Shown here: positions 7,137 through 16,305 of the stretch, one piece after another
Layout: each line of letters starts with the position of its first letter
Position numbering within the stretch: position 1 is the first letter of the stretch
Assembly (NCBI GenBank): GCA_038363005.1
Contig: JBBQBI010000015.1
Span: 42,482-106,481, forward strand
DNA length: 64,000 nucleotides
Direction of reading: 5' to 3'
Origin: JAKOWB01 sp038363005
GTDB taxonomy: Bacteria; Pseudomonadota; Alphaproteobacteria; Kiloniellales; JACOMY01
Program-made: the position numbers and the translations under genes
The notes under the pieces: model-generated
Databases searched by the model: none
Told to the model about the DNA's origin: nothing
The model's input: the letters and a program-made list of their open reading frames with translations, nothing else

Positions 7137-8465
7137 ATGATCATTGCGCCCCGGGGCAGCACCGCTGCCCGTGTCTCCGTCTCTGCCGACAACATGACCG
7201 TCCCCGGCCTCTTCGCCGAGCAGCCTGCCGTGGGGCCGGTGGAGACGCCGTCGCAGCCGGCGCGCCGCGCCCGACGTCGCGGCCAGTTCCTGGACCTGGG
7301 CGTGGTGCCGGAGCAGCCGCGCGAGCGTGGCGGCATCACTGCCAAAATTGCCGAGTTCCTTGACCGGGTGCAGCCGGCGACGCCCTGCGTCGTGGTCGAC
7401 CTGGATGTGGTCGAGGGCAGCTACCTGGGCTTGGCGGCGGCGCTGCAGCCGGCTGAGGTCTACTATGCCGTGAAGGCCAATCCGGCGTCGGAGATCCTGC
7501 GCCAGCTGGCGCGGCGCGGAAGCAACTTCGACGTCGCCAGCCGGGGCGAGATCGACCTCTGCCTGGAGGCCGGCATCCCGGCCAGCCGGCTGTCCTTCGG
7601 CAACACCATCAAGAAGCAGTCCGACATCGCCTATGCCTATGGCCGTGGCGTGCGCCTCTTCGCCTTCGATTCCGAGGGCGAGCTGGCCAAGCTGGCCCAG
7701 GTGGCGCCGGACGCGCAGGTCTTCTGCCGCGTGCTGGTGGACGGCGAGGGCGCCGAGTGGCCGCTGTCGAAGAAGTTCGGCTGCTCCTTCGCCATGGCCA
7801 AGCAGCTGCTGCTGCAGGCCCAGGGCCTGGGGCTGCAGGCGGCCGGCGTGTCCTTCCACATCGGCTCGCAGCAGTGCGACCTCAGCCAGTGGGGCAAGGT
7901 GCTGGCGAAGATCGCCGCGCTCTATGGCGAGCTGCGGGCAGCTGGCCTGTCGCCCAGCCTGCTGAACCTGGGCGGCGGCTACCCGGCGCGCTACCAGAAG
8001 GACGTGCCCTCGATCGCGGCCTATGGCCGGGCGGTCATCGACGCGGTGCGCGAGCACTTCGGCCCGGTGCTGCCGCGCCTGATCGTCGAGCCCGGCCGCG
8101 GCATGGTTGGCGAGGCCGGCGTGATCGAGAGCGAAGTCGTGCTGGTCTCCACCAAGGAGCTGGGCGAGACCACCCGCTGGGTGTACCTCGACATCGGCAA
8201 GTTCTCCGGTCTGGCCGAGACCATGGACGAGGCCATCAAGTATCGGCTGCTGACGCCGCACGACGGCACGGCCACGGGTCCCGTGGTACTGGCCGGCCCG
8301 AGCTGCGATTCGGCCGATGTGCTCTACGAGAAGACCGCCTACGAGCTGCCGCTGGCGCTCCAGCCCGGCGACAAGGTGCGGATCCTGTCCTGCGGCGCCT
8401 ACACGACGACCTACTCGTCGGTTGGCTTCAACGGCTTCGCGCCGCTCAAGTCCTACTGCATCTGA
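7137..8465 (+). CDS. Ornithine decarboxylase, fold type III (PLP alanine-racemase fold)
   Basis: This 442-residue protein would convert ornithine to putrescine, entry to polyamine synthesis. The PLP lysine is in VYYAVKANP near residue 113; GVSFHIGSQQ, NLGGGYP and EPGRGMVG build the barrel; the C-terminal CDSADVLY carries the catalytic Cys at the dimer interface. A GAGAGGG site precedes the ATG. The first 60-70 residues (Ala/Arg/Pro-rich) extend beyond the usual alphaproteobacterial start, which resembles ITAKIAEFLDR here; a later start is possible. Lysine as an alternative substrate cannot be excluded. Confidence 0.9.
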   Translation: MIIAPRGSTAARVSVSADNMTVPGLFAEQPAVGPVETPSQPARRARRRGQFLDLGVVPEQPRERGGITAKIAEFLDRVQPATPCVVVDLDVVEGSYLGLAAALQPAEVYYAVKANPASEILRQLARRGSNFDVASRGEIDLCLEAGIPASRLSFGNTIKKQSDIAYAYGRGVRLFAFDSEGELAKLAQVAPDAQVFCRVLVDGEGAEWPLSKKFGCSFAMAKQLLLQAQGLGLQAAGVSFHIGSQQCDLSQWGKVLAKIAALYGELRAAGLSPSLLNLGGGYPARYQKDVPSIAAYGRAVIDAVREHFGPVLPRLIVEPGRGMVGEAGVIESEVVLVSTKELGETTRWVYLDIGKFSGLAETMDEAIKYRLLTPHDGTATGPVVLAGPSCDSADVLYEKTAYELPLALQPGDKVRILSCGAYTTTYSSVGFNGFAPLKSYCI

Positions 8466-8468
8466 GTG

Positions 8469-8504
8469 CGAAAGCCCTTCTCCCCGGTGGGAGAGGGGCT
8501 TTCG
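8469..8504. repeat. REP-like imperfect hairpin after the decarboxylase
   Basis: Perfect 9-base arms CGAAAGCCC (8469-8477) and GGGCTTTCG (8496-8504) enclose a second stem CTCCC/GGGAG around a short loop. There is no T-tract after it. The CTCCC...GGGAGAGGG core resembles the inverted repeat at 44449-44556, so it is more likely a dispersed REP-type element, possibly doubling as a weak terminator. Confidence 0.6.
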
Positions 8505-8585
8505 ATTCCTGCTGCATCGCAAAAAGCCCTTCCCCCGAAGCGTCGCTCTCGTCCATAGTTTCTCTTGCGCAAAACGGGGGACTGG

Positions 8586-10070
8586 GTGGCGGCAGCACAG
8601 ACGCAGCGGCAAACGCAGAGTGCGGGACCGACGACCGGCGGCCTGCTGGCGGCCTATGACCGGGGTGGCTACTGGTGCGAGCTCTACGGCAACGGCAAGG
8701 CGCCGCTGCCCGACGGAGCCGAACTGGCGCGGCGCCTCAACGCCTTTTCCTTTGCCGAGATCATCCGCCGATCGCAGCAGGCGACGCGCGAATTTATGTC
8801 GCTGGGCGTGACCTTCACGGTCTACACCGACAAGGACGCCATCGACCGCATCCTGCCGTTCGACGTGATTCCTCGCATCATCACGCGACCCGAATGGCAG
8901 GTCCTGGAAAAGGGTGTGATCCAGCGGGTTGCCGCGATGAACGCCTTCCTGGCCGATATCTACGGCAAGCAGAAGTGCATCAAGGACGGCATCATCCCGG
9001 CCGACCTGGTGCTGGGCAATTCCAACTACCGGCCCGAGATGGTCGGCCTGAAGGTGCGCTACGGCACCTATATCCACATCTGCGGCACCGACCTGGTGCG
9101 CGGCGCCGACGGCAAGTTCCGCGTGCTGGAGGACAACGGCCGCACGCCATCGGGCGTGTCCTACGTGGTGGAGAACCGCCACCTGATGCAGCGCACCTTC
9201 CCCGACCTGGTGCGCGACCTGCCGATCCGCCCGGTTTCGAACTACGGCCAGAAGCTGGCCGAGGCGCTGATGGAGATCGCGCCGGCCGGGGTGACCGACC
9301 CGCAGATCGTGCTGCTGTCGCCGGGCACCTACAACTCGGCCTACTTCGAGCACATCTTCCTGGCGCGCGAGATGGGCGTGCCGCTGGTCGAGGGCCGCGA
9401 CCTGACGATCGAGGACGACAAGGTCTTCATGAAGACCATCAGCGGCCTGGCCCCGGTGCATGTGATCTATCGCCGGCTGAACGACGATTTCCTGGACCCC
9501 GAGGTGTTCAACAAGGAATCGATGCTGGGCGTGCCCGGGCTGATGCGCGCCTACAAGAAGGGCAACGTGGCGTTGGCCAACGCGGTGGGCACTGGCGTGG
9601 CCGACGACAAGGCGGTCTATGCCTACATGCCGCGGCTGATCCGTTACTACCTGGCGGAAGACGCCATCATCGAGAACGTCGACACGCAGATCTGCCGCGA
9701 AGCCGAGGGCCTGAAGTACACCCTGGCCAACCTGGCCAAAATGGTGGTGAAGCCGGTCGGCGAGTCCGGCGGCTATGGCATCACCATCGGCCCGCGCGCC
9801 ACCCGGCAGGAGATCGCCGACTGCCGTGCCAAGCTGAAGGCCGACCCGGCGAACTTCATCAGCCAGCCGATGGTGGAGCTGTCGGTCTGCCCGACGCTGA
9901 TCAATCGCGCGATCGAGCCACGGCACGTCGACCTGCGCCCCTTCATCGTCACCGGCAAGTCGAGCTGGGTGCTGCCCGGCGGCTTAACCCGCGTGGCGCT
10001 GCGCAAGGGCTCGCTGGTGGTCAATTCCTCACAGGGCGGCGGTTCGAAGGATACCTGGGTCCTTGACTAA
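8586..10070 (+). CDS. Circularly permuted ATP-grasp protein (DUF404/DUF407 type)
   Basis: A protein of about 494 residues with the family's hallmark blocks: FNAFSFAEIIRRSQQATREF-like N-terminus, GTYIHICGTDLVRGADGKFRVLEDNGRTPSG, VVKPVGESGGYGI and the C-terminal RPFIVTGKSSWVLPGGLTRVALRKGS. It is predicted to form amide bonds using ATP in an uncharacterised peptide or modification pathway. GTG 8586 follows a GGGGGA site; a TTG at 8565 is the upstream alternative. It overlaps the alpha-E gene, its constant partner, by 8 bases. Confidence 0.9.
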   Translation: MAAAQTQRQTQSAGPTTGGLLAAYDRGGYWCELYGNGKAPLPDGAELARRLNAFSFAEIIRRSQQATREFMSLGVTFTVYTDKDAIDRILPFDVIPRIITRPEWQVLEKGVIQRVAAMNAFLADIYGKQKCIKDGIIPADLVLGNSNYRPEMVGLKVRYGTYIHICGTDLVRGADGKFRVLEDNGRTPSGVSYVVENRHLMQRTFPDLVRDLPIRPVSNYGQKLAEALMEIAPAGVTDPQIVLLSPGTYNSAYFEHIFLAREMGVPLVEGRDLTIEDDKVFMKTISGLAPVHVIYRRLNDDFLDPEVFNKESMLGVPGLMRAYKKGNVALANAVGTGVADDKAVYAYMPRLIRYYLAEDAIIENVDTQICREAEGLKYTLANLAKMVVKPVGESGGYGITIGPRATRQEIADCRAKLKADPANFISQPMVELSVCPTLINRAIEPRHVDLRPFIVTGKSSWVLPGGLTRVALRKGSLVVNSSQGGGSKDTWVLD

Positions 10071-11013
10071 GCTCCTTGCCCGCTTCGCCGACTGCGTCTT
10101 CTGGCTGGCCCGCAATGTCGAGCGCGCCAACTCCCTGGCCCGCGTGCTCGACGTCAACCAGACCTACAGCTACGACACCAAGGGCGGCCGCAACTGGGAA
10201 GTCGTGCTGCGCCTCTATACCGACGAAGAGGAATTCAACCAGCACTACGAGCAGATCACGCCGGAAAACGTGCTGGCCTTCTACATCACCGATGTGCGCA
10301 ACGCCTCGTCGATCCGTTCCTGCATCCGCTGGGCGCGGGAGAACGCGCGTACCATCCGCCCGCTGATCTCGACCGAGATGTGGACGCACCTAAACGTCTT
10401 CTACGAGCACCTGAAGGGCATCGACCCGGCCGACATCACCTCGCAGTCGCTGAGCGAGTTCTGCGCCGCGGTGAAGGAGGGCTGCCAGACCCATATCGGC
10501 ATCACCCGCGAGACCTTCTATCGCGACGAAGCCTGGGCCTTCTACCTGATGGGCCAGCAGCTCGAGCGCGCCGACCAGACGACCCGCCTGCTGGACGTGA
10601 AGTATCAGCAGCTGCTGCCCAAGGCGGCGGAGGCAGGGTCGGCGCTGGATGTCTCCCAGTGGCACGCTCTGCTGCGCGCCGCGGCCGGCTTCCACGCCTT
10701 CCGGCGCGAGCATCCCAGCCAGACCACGCCCGAGGCCGTGGCCTCCTTCCTGCTGTTCAATCCGCGCTTCCCGCGCTCGCTGCTCTGCGCGGTGAACGAG
10801 GCCTCCCAGGCGCTGTCTTCCTTGCGGCACGAGTTCGGCCTGCGCAACGGCACCCTGGCGCAGAAGCAGCTGCGCGGTTTCCAGTCGCGGCTGATCGACA
10901 TGACCATCGAGGACGTGTTGGGCCAGGGTATGCACGAGACCCTGGACTGGGCGCAGGGCGAACTGATCCAGGCCACGACCCTGCTGCGCCGCGAGTTCTG
11001 CGGCGCCGAGTAG
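10063..11013 (+). CDS. Alpha-E domain protein (DUF403)
   Basis: This 316-residue helical protein begins LTKLLARFADCVFWLARNVERANSLARVLDV, matching the alpha-E opening (LLARTA..LFWMARYLERAE.TARLLDV). The TTG start lies inside the end of the ATP-grasp gene, so the two are co-translated. Alpha-E proteins occur almost only with circularly permuted ATP-grasp and transglutaminase proteins and are thought to belong to the same peptide-modifying system; the exact activity is unknown. Confidence 0.9.
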   Translation: MTKLLARFADCVFWLARNVERANSLARVLDVNQTYSYDTKGGRNWEVVLRLYTDEEEFNQHYEQITPENVLAFYITDVRNASSIRSCIRWARENARTIRPLISTEMWTHLNVFYEHLKGIDPADITSQSLSEFCAAVKEGCQTHIGITRETFYRDEAWAFYLMGQQLERADQTTRLLDVKYQQLLPKAAEAGSALDVSQWHALLRAAAGFHAFRREHPSQTTPEAVASFLLFNPRFPRSLLCAVNEASQALSSLRHEFGLRNGTLAQKQLRGFQSRLIDMTIEDVLGQGMHETLDWAQGELIQATTLLRREFCGAE

Positions 11014-11107
11014 GCGCGACACCCGGCGTTCAGCCACTGCCGACTTTGCGCTAGACTGCCGCCACAAGGGCACGCCAAGCACTCGGCACGCAGGAGCAGG
11101 AAGCGCC

Positions 11108-12145
11108 ATGACCGCACGCACACTTTTCCCGACGACTGTCGCCGGCAGCTTGCCGAAACCTTCGTGGCTGGCGGAGCCGGAGAAGCTCTGGGCGCCTTGG
11201 CGCATGGCGGGTCAGGAGCTGACCCGGGCGCAGCAGGACGCCACGCTGGTCTGGCTGAAGGAGCAGGAGGACGCCGGCATCGACATTGCCTCGGAAGGCG
11301 AGCAGTCGCGGGTCCACTTCGTGCATGGCTTCCTGCAGGAGATCGCCGGCATCGACTGGCAACGCAAGACCAAGATGGGCATTCGCGACAACCGCTACGT
11401 CGTCGAGGTGCCGACGGTCACCGGGCCGGTGACCCGGCCGAAATCCGTGCACGGCGACCAGGCGCGCTTCCTGCGCGCGCATTCAACGGGACAGGTGAAG
11501 TTCACGCTGCCCGGCCCCATGACGATCTGCGACACCATTGCCGATGCCCACTATGGCCGGCGCGCCGACATGGCCATGGCCTTCGCCGCGCTGTTGAACC
11601 AGGAAGCGCGGGAGCTGCAGGCCATCGGCGTCGACGTCATCCAGTTCGACGAACCCGCCTTCAACGTCTTCATGCGGGATGTGCAGGAGTGGGGTGTGGC
11701 CGCGCTGGAGCGCGCCGCCGAGGGGCTGACCTGCAAGACCGCGGTGCACATCTGCTACGGCTATGGCATCGAGGCCAACATCAAGTGGAAGGAGACGCTG
11801 GGCGGCGAGTGGCGGCAGTACGAGGAAACCTTCCCGGCGCTCAACCGCAGCAAGATCCAGCAGGTCTCGCTGGAGTGCGCCGGCTCGCACGTGCCGCTGT
11901 CGCTGATCGGCCTGCTAAAGGACAAGGAGATCCTGGTGGGCGCCATCGATGTCGCCAGCACTCGGATTGAGACCGCCGAGGAGGTCGCCGCGACCCTGCG
12001 GGAGGCGGCCGCCTTCGCCGATCCGGAGCGCATTCACGCCTGCACCAACTGCGGTATGGCACCGCTATCCCGAGAGGTCGCCGTCGGCAAGCTGCAGGCG
12101 CTGGGCCGCGGTGCGCAGTTGATGCGGCAGGCGGCGCGGGGCTAG
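11108..12145 (+). CDS. MetE C-terminal-like (cobalamin-independent methionine synthase family) protein
   Basis: This 345-residue barrel corresponds to the catalytic C-terminal half of MetE, opening FPTTVAGSLPKPSWLAEPEKLW. The zinc ligands are present: His and Cys in VHICYG near residue 215, Glu in SLECAGSH, and Cys in HACTNCGMAPLSREVA. Proteins of this size lack the N-terminal MetE domain and act on methyl donors other than polyglutamyl folate, or on unknown ones. It stands alone with its own 94-base upstream region and meets the transglutaminase gene tail to tail with 4 shared bases. Confidence 0.85.
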   Translation: MTARTLFPTTVAGSLPKPSWLAEPEKLWAPWRMAGQELTRAQQDATLVWLKEQEDAGIDIASEGEQSRVHFVHGFLQEIAGIDWQRKTKMGIRDNRYVVEVPTVTGPVTRPKSVHGDQARFLRAHSTGQVKFTLPGPMTICDTIADAHYGRRADMAMAFAALLNQEARELQAIGVDVIQFDEPAFNVFMRDVQEWGVAALERAAEGLTCKTAVHICYGYGIEANIKWKETLGGEWRQYEETFPALNRSKIQQVSLECAGSHVPLSLIGLLKDKEILVGAIDVASTRIETAEEVAATLREAAAFADPERIHACTNCGMAPLSREVAVGKLQALGRGAQLMRQAARG

Positions 12146-13185
12146 CGCCGTGCCGGCGTGCCCAGGGCCTTGGCCGGGGCGCCGACCTGGGGCGACAGCG
12201 GCGGCAGCGGCTCTGGTGCCGCCGGCGGCTCCGGCGCGGCGGGCAGGTCGGGATCCTGCGGGGCTTCGGGCGGCGCCTCGGGCTGGGCCTGAGTGGGCGT
12301 GGTCTCGCGGCGCAGGGCCCGCACCTGTACGTCGATGTCCAGGCCAAGGAAATCGCCGGGCAGTCCCTTGAAGCTGCCGCTCAGCGGAATGGCCTGCGCC
12401 GGGTCGCGCGCGACGGCGACGCGGATCAGGTTGCGGCCGCCGACGATACCGTTGGTCGGGTCGAACTCCACCCAGCCTGTGAGCGGCAGGAAGACCTGCA
12501 CCCAGGCGTGGGTGGCGCCGGCGCCGCGCAGCAGGCCCTGTGCCTGCGCCTCGTCGGCCGCCGGGTCGTAGAGGTAGCCGGTAACGAAGCGGGCGGCGAA
12601 GCCCAGGGCACGGGCGGCCTCCATCATGAAGAGAGCGTAATCGCGGCAGGTGCCGCTTTTGGTCTCCAGCGTCTGCGCCGGTATTTGCGTGCCCTCTTCA
12701 TAGCGCGCGTTGTAGTTGAACTCTTCCCTGATCGCCTGGGTCATACTCGTCAGCACTGCCAGGGAGTCGGCGCCCGGCAGGGCGAAGCGCTGGGCCCAAG
12801 CCAGGATGTGGCCGCCTGCCGGGTAGTGCCGCTGGTGCGTCTGCGCCAGGTCCGCCACCAGCTCGGCCGGATAGCTGAAGGGGTAGGTCTCGATCGCCTG
12901 GCCCAGTGGCCGTTCCGGCAGCTCGCCGCCATCGAAGCGCTCCATCAGCAGCCGGCTCTCCACCAGCAGCTCGTTGCCGGGCGCGGTGAAGTCGATGAAA
13001 CAGACCGAGTTGGAGAAGACGTCATGCTGCCAGCGCACCTTGCCGGGCGGCGACAGCGTCAGGGTGGCTTCCAGCAGGCGTATGTCGTGGCTGTCGCGCG
13101 GGCGCAGCATGGCGCGGTGGCGGCCGAAGGTGACCTGGTTGGCGTAGCGGTAGGTCGAGCTGTGGACGACTTCGAACAGGGGCAA
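12142..13185 (-). CDS. Bacterial transglutaminase-like protein
   Basis: This 347-residue protein carries the bacterial transglutaminase N-terminal region (FEVVHSSTYRYANQVTFGRHRAMLRPRD) and a papain-like core with catalytic Cys in KSGTCRDYALFMMEAARALG, His in GATHAWVQVFLP and Asp in EFDPTNG. The last 50 residues are a Pro/Ala/Glu-rich tail. No signal peptide is seen. Such proteins are standard partners of ATP-grasp/alpha-E gene pairs; here it lies nearby but on the opposite strand, separated by the MetE-like gene. Confidence 0.88.
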   Translation of the reverse strand: MPLFEVVHSSTYRYANQVTFGRHRAMLRPRDSHDIRLLEATLTLSPPGKVRWQHDVFSNSVCFIDFTAPGNELLVESRLLMERFDGGELPERPLGQAIETYPFSYPAELVADLAQTHQRHYPAGGHILAWAQRFALPGADSLAVLTSMTQAIREEFNYNARYEEGTQIPAQTLETKSGTCRDYALFMMEAARALGFAARFVTGYLYDPAADEAQAQGLLRGAGATHAWVQVFLPLTGWVEFDPTNGIVGGRNLIRVAVARDPAQAIPLSGSFKGLPGDFLGLDIDVQVRALRRETTPTQAQPEAPPEAPQDPDLPAAPEPPAAPEPLPPLSPQVGAPAKALGTPARR

Positions 13186-13269
13186 AGCTAGGGGTCTCCT
13201 CGGGCGTCAAGCTAGCATGGCAACGCTGCAGCCGGGCGGTTGGGGGCCAGCGTGACGCCGCACGGCAGG

Positions 13270-13355
13270 CCATCGTTTAGAAGTTAACTCATTTATGATA
13301 TTAGGAAAGACAGACAAAGACTTGATATAAATATATTATTGCGGCAGTTTTTTGT
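13270..13355. other. AT-rich island between transglutaminase and GS-like gene
   Basis: Within the 193-base gap 13186-13378, bases about 13270-13355 are strikingly AT-rich (for example TTGATATAAATATATTATT) against a GC-rich background. No gene fits. It is upstream of the reverse-strand transglutaminase and downstream of the glutamine-synthetase-like gene, so it could supply the former's promoter; no clear -35/-10 pair is claimed. Confidence 0.5.
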
Positions 13356-13378
13356 TGCGCGAGACCGCCCCTGAGCGA

Positions 13379-14749
13379 CTAGGCCTGCCGCAGGTACCAG
13401 GCATAATCCAGCGCGGTGGGCTGGCTCATGAAGCGGTCGATCTCCGCCCGCTTGATGGCGCTGTAGATCTCCAGCGTACGCTCGCCCAGGTAATCCTTCA
13501 GGAAGCGGGAGCCGGCGGTGCACTCGGTGGCGGCGTACCAGTTGGTCGGCAGCAACCCCTTGGGCGCGTTGGCATAGCCGTTGCCCTCGACCATCGGGCC
13601 CGGGTCGAGTTGCTCGACGATGCCCTTGTGCATGCCGGCCAGCACGGTGGCCAGCGCCAGGTAGGGATTGGCATCGGCGCCGGCGATGCGGTGTTCGACG
13701 TGCCGCGTCTCCGGCGCGCCGGCCGGGATGCGCAGCGAGACCGTGCGGTTATTGACCCCCCAGGTCGGTGCTAGCGGGGCGTAGGAATTGAGCCGGAAGC
13801 GGCGGTAGGAATTGGCGTTGGGCGCGAAGATGCCGACGCCGTCCGGCATGGTCTCCTTCAGCCCGGCGATGGCCTGCTGAAGCAGCGGACCCCCGGTAGG
13901 GTCGGCGCTGGCGAAGGCGTTGTTGCCCTTGTCGTCGTTCAGGCTGACGTGCAGGTGCATGCCGCAGCCGGAAAAGCCGGCATAGGGCTTGGCCATGAAG
14001 CTGGCGACATAGCCCTGCTGCGCGGCGACGCCCTTGACCAGGCGCTTGAACAGGATGGCATCGTCGACCGCCCGCAAGGCATCGGGCTGATGCTGCAGCA
14101 CCACCTCGAGCTGACCCGGCGCGTATTCCGAGATCAGCGTGCGCAGCGGCAGGCCAAGGGCACGGCCGCCGGCATAGATCGCTTCGATCACCGGGGCGAA
14201 GTCCTCCAGGTCTTGCATCAGGTAGGCCTGCAGCTGTTCCGGCCGCCAACCCTGCTTGGAGGCAGCGGGGCGCGGCTTGCCGGCCAGCGCACTGTCGCGG
14301 TCCATCAAGTAGAACTCGAGCTCGACCGCCGCCACCGGGGTCAGGCCCAGCGGCTTGAAGCGCTCGATCACCCGGGCCAGGGCATGGCGCGGGTCGCCCG
14401 GCGAGCCGGCACCGTCGGCCTCGTGCATGGTCAGCAGGAACTGCGCGCTGGGGACTTCGCCATAGGGCAGCGCCCGCAGCGACCCGGCCACCGGCCAGCA
14501 GGTGCGGTCGGCATCGCCGTCCTCCCACACCAGGCCGGTCTCTTCGACGTCGGCGCCGGTGATGTCGAGGCCGAGGATCGAGCCGGGCAGGGGGCGGCCG
14601 TCCTGGAAGGCCTTGGCCAGTTCCTCCGGGCGCAGCACCTTGCCGCGCTGCACGCCCGACAGGTCGGTCAGGAAGCAGTGATAGGCCTCGACCTCGGGAT
14701 GCGCCTTGAGGAAGGCCTCGGCTTCGGCGGGGGAGCGTGTCTCGGTCAT
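13379..14749 (-). CDS. Glutamine-synthetase family ligase (gamma-glutamylpolyamine synthetase-like)
   Basis: A 456-residue GS-fold ligase. It shows AAVELEFYLMD (metal Glu residues), GCGMHLHVSLND with the ATP/metal His, and EHRIAGADANPYLALA near the active site. It lacks the adenylylation-loop pattern of housekeeping GlnA and matches the PuuA-like group that joins glutamate to putrescine or other amines. It lies 9 bases after a class III aminotransferase on the same strand, and an ornithine decarboxylase is 5 kb away, which supports an amine role. The exact amine is not determinable. Confidence 0.85.
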   Translation of the reverse strand: MTETRSPAEAEAFLKAHPEVEAYHCFLTDLSGVQRGKVLRPEELAKAFQDGRPLPGSILGLDITGADVEETGLVWEDGDADRTCWPVAGSLRALPYGEVPSAQFLLTMHEADGAGSPGDPRHALARVIERFKPLGLTPVAAVELEFYLMDRDSALAGKPRPAASKQGWRPEQLQAYLMQDLEDFAPVIEAIYAGGRALGLPLRTLISEYAPGQLEVVLQHQPDALRAVDDAILFKRLVKGVAAQQGYVASFMAKPYAGFSGCGMHLHVSLNDDKGNNAFASADPTGGPLLQQAIAGLKETMPDGVGIFAPNANSYRRFRLNSYAPLAPTWGVNNRTVSLRIPAGAPETRHVEHRIAGADANPYLALATVLAGMHKGIVEQLDPGPMVEGNGYANAPKGLLPTNWYAATECTAGSRFLKDYLGERTLEIYSAIKRAEIDRFMSQPTALDYAWYLRQA

Positions 14750-14758
14750 GGGGGTCCT

Positions 14759-16138
14759 CTAGGCCGTCAGCGCGGCTAGGCAGGCATCGAAGGCCTCGCC
14801 TAGGCGGGCCACGTCATCCGGCGTGGTCGCCGGCGAGGCCAGCAGCATGTTGTGGAAAGGCGTCACCAGGACGCCGCGGTTCAGCAGGTAGAGATGCACC
14901 GCCTGCTCCAGTGCGCCGTGCGGCAGGGCCATTGCCTCGCTGCCGTTGCGCAGCGGTTCTGGCGTGAAGACGAACTCGGCGCGGGCCCCCAGGTGGACGA
15001 CGTGCCAGGGCAGCGCATGGCGCTGGATCGCGGCGGTGAGCTGCGTTGCCATCAGCTGCGCCAGACCCAGCATGTGCTGGTAGTTGGCGTGGGTCATGAC
15101 CTGGCCGAGGTTGGCTCTCAAGGCCGCCAGCGCCAGCGGGTTGCCCGACAGCGTGGTGCCCATGCCGCTGTGGCCAGGCGGTCGGCGGCGGTTCACCGCC
15201 TCCATCTGCTGCGCCACCGCCTGGGTGAAGCCATAGACGCCGCAGGGCAGGCCGCCAGCCACCGCCTTGCCGACGACGAAGAAATCAGGGTCCAGCCGGT
15301 GCGCCCGGGTGTAGCCGCCGAGCGCTGTGGAGACGCTGTGCGTCTCGTCGATCGCCAGCAGGCTGCCGTGCTTGCGCGTCAGCTCGCGCAGCGCCGTGTG
15401 GTAGCCGGAGTCGGGCAGCACCATCGAACAGTTGGTCAGCGCCGGCTCGGCCAGCACGCAGGCGATGTCGGCCTGTGCCAGGGCGGCCTTCAGCGCCGGG
15501 ATGTCGTTGAACTCCACCACCACGGTCGAGGCCTCAAGGTCCAATGCCTGGCCGACCAGGCTGGGCCGCGGCACGGTCTGGCCGTTGCCGCCCATATCGG
15601 CCGAGGTCTCGTCCACCTGGCCGTGATAGCAGCCCTGGAACACCAGGATCTTGGGCCGGCCGGTGATGGCGCGCGCCCAGCGCAGCACCGAACGGTTGGC
15701 GTCCGAGGCAGTCGCCGTCATCTGCCAGAACGGCAGGCCGAAGATCTCCGCCAGCAGGCGCCCAGCCTCCGGCGCGTCGGCCGAGGGCAGCATGGCGGTC
15801 AGGCCCTGGGCCGCCTGCTGCTGGATGGCCGCCACCACCGGCGGCGGCGAATGGCCGAACATGGCGCCGGTGTCGCCCAGGCAGAAGTCGACATAGCTGT
15901 TGCCGTCGACATCGGTCAGCGTGGCGCCCTGGGCGGTGGCGACGAACAGCGGGAAGGGGGTTCCCCAGTCCAGCATCCAGTGCAGCGGCACGCCGTTCCA
16001 CCAGTGCTTGCGGCTGTCGGCTGCCAGCGCCTGCGAGCGCGGCCGGGCGGCGGCGAAGCGCGCGCGCTCGGCGGCCAGCAGGCTGTCGATCCGGGCCTTG
16101 GCGACGCCCGCGAAGTGGGTGGCGGTCTGGACAGTCAC
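14759..16138 (-). CDS. Class III aminotransferase (GSA-aminomutase-like)
   Basis: This 459-residue PLP enzyme has the class III plan: VDGNSYVDFCLGDTGAMFGH near the N-terminus, FQGCYHGQVDE, AIDETHS with the cofactor Asp, and the PLP lysine in FFVVGKAVAGGLPCGVYG. It resembles the glutamate-1-semialdehyde aminomutase branch, but its pairing with a PuuA-like ligase suggests transamination of an amine or amino acid in the same pathway. The start is GTG at 16138. It is the first gene of a two-gene reverse-strand unit. Confidence 0.88.
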   Translation of the reverse strand: MTVQTATHFAGVAKARIDSLLAAERARFAAARPRSQALAADSRKHWWNGVPLHWMLDWGTPFPLFVATAQGATLTDVDGNSYVDFCLGDTGAMFGHSPPPVVAAIQQQAAQGLTAMLPSADAPEAGRLLAEIFGLPFWQMTATASDANRSVLRWARAITGRPKILVFQGCYHGQVDETSADMGGNGQTVPRPSLVGQALDLEASTVVVEFNDIPALKAALAQADIACVLAEPALTNCSMVLPDSGYHTALRELTRKHGSLLAIDETHSVSTALGGYTRAHRLDPDFFVVGKAVAGGLPCGVYGFTQAVAQQMEAVNRRRPPGHSGMGTTLSGNPLALAALRANLGQVMTHANYQHMLGLAQLMATQLTAAIQRHALPWHVVHLGARAEFVFTPEPLRNGSEAMALPHGALEQAVHLYLLNRGVLVTPFHNMLLASPATTPDDVARLGEAFDACLAALTA

Positions 16139-16305
16139 GTTTTGGGTCCCCTCGCTGCCTCTGGCTTAACCGAGCCGGCGCGGGGCGGCAATGGCGCCCC
16201 TCGAAAGGAGGGGCCGGGTCTGCGCCGGCCGCGCTTGACCCGGCGGTCGGGTCGGGGAAACCCTGGGGCTTGGCTCAGGTCCGGCCGTAACGACAGGTGT
16301 ATGCC

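Noticed and set aside
7026..9926. 966-codon reverse open frame opposite ODC and ATP-grasp genes
   Set aside because: Low-complexity antisense frame spanning two genes with complete catalytic motifs; no recognisable domain.
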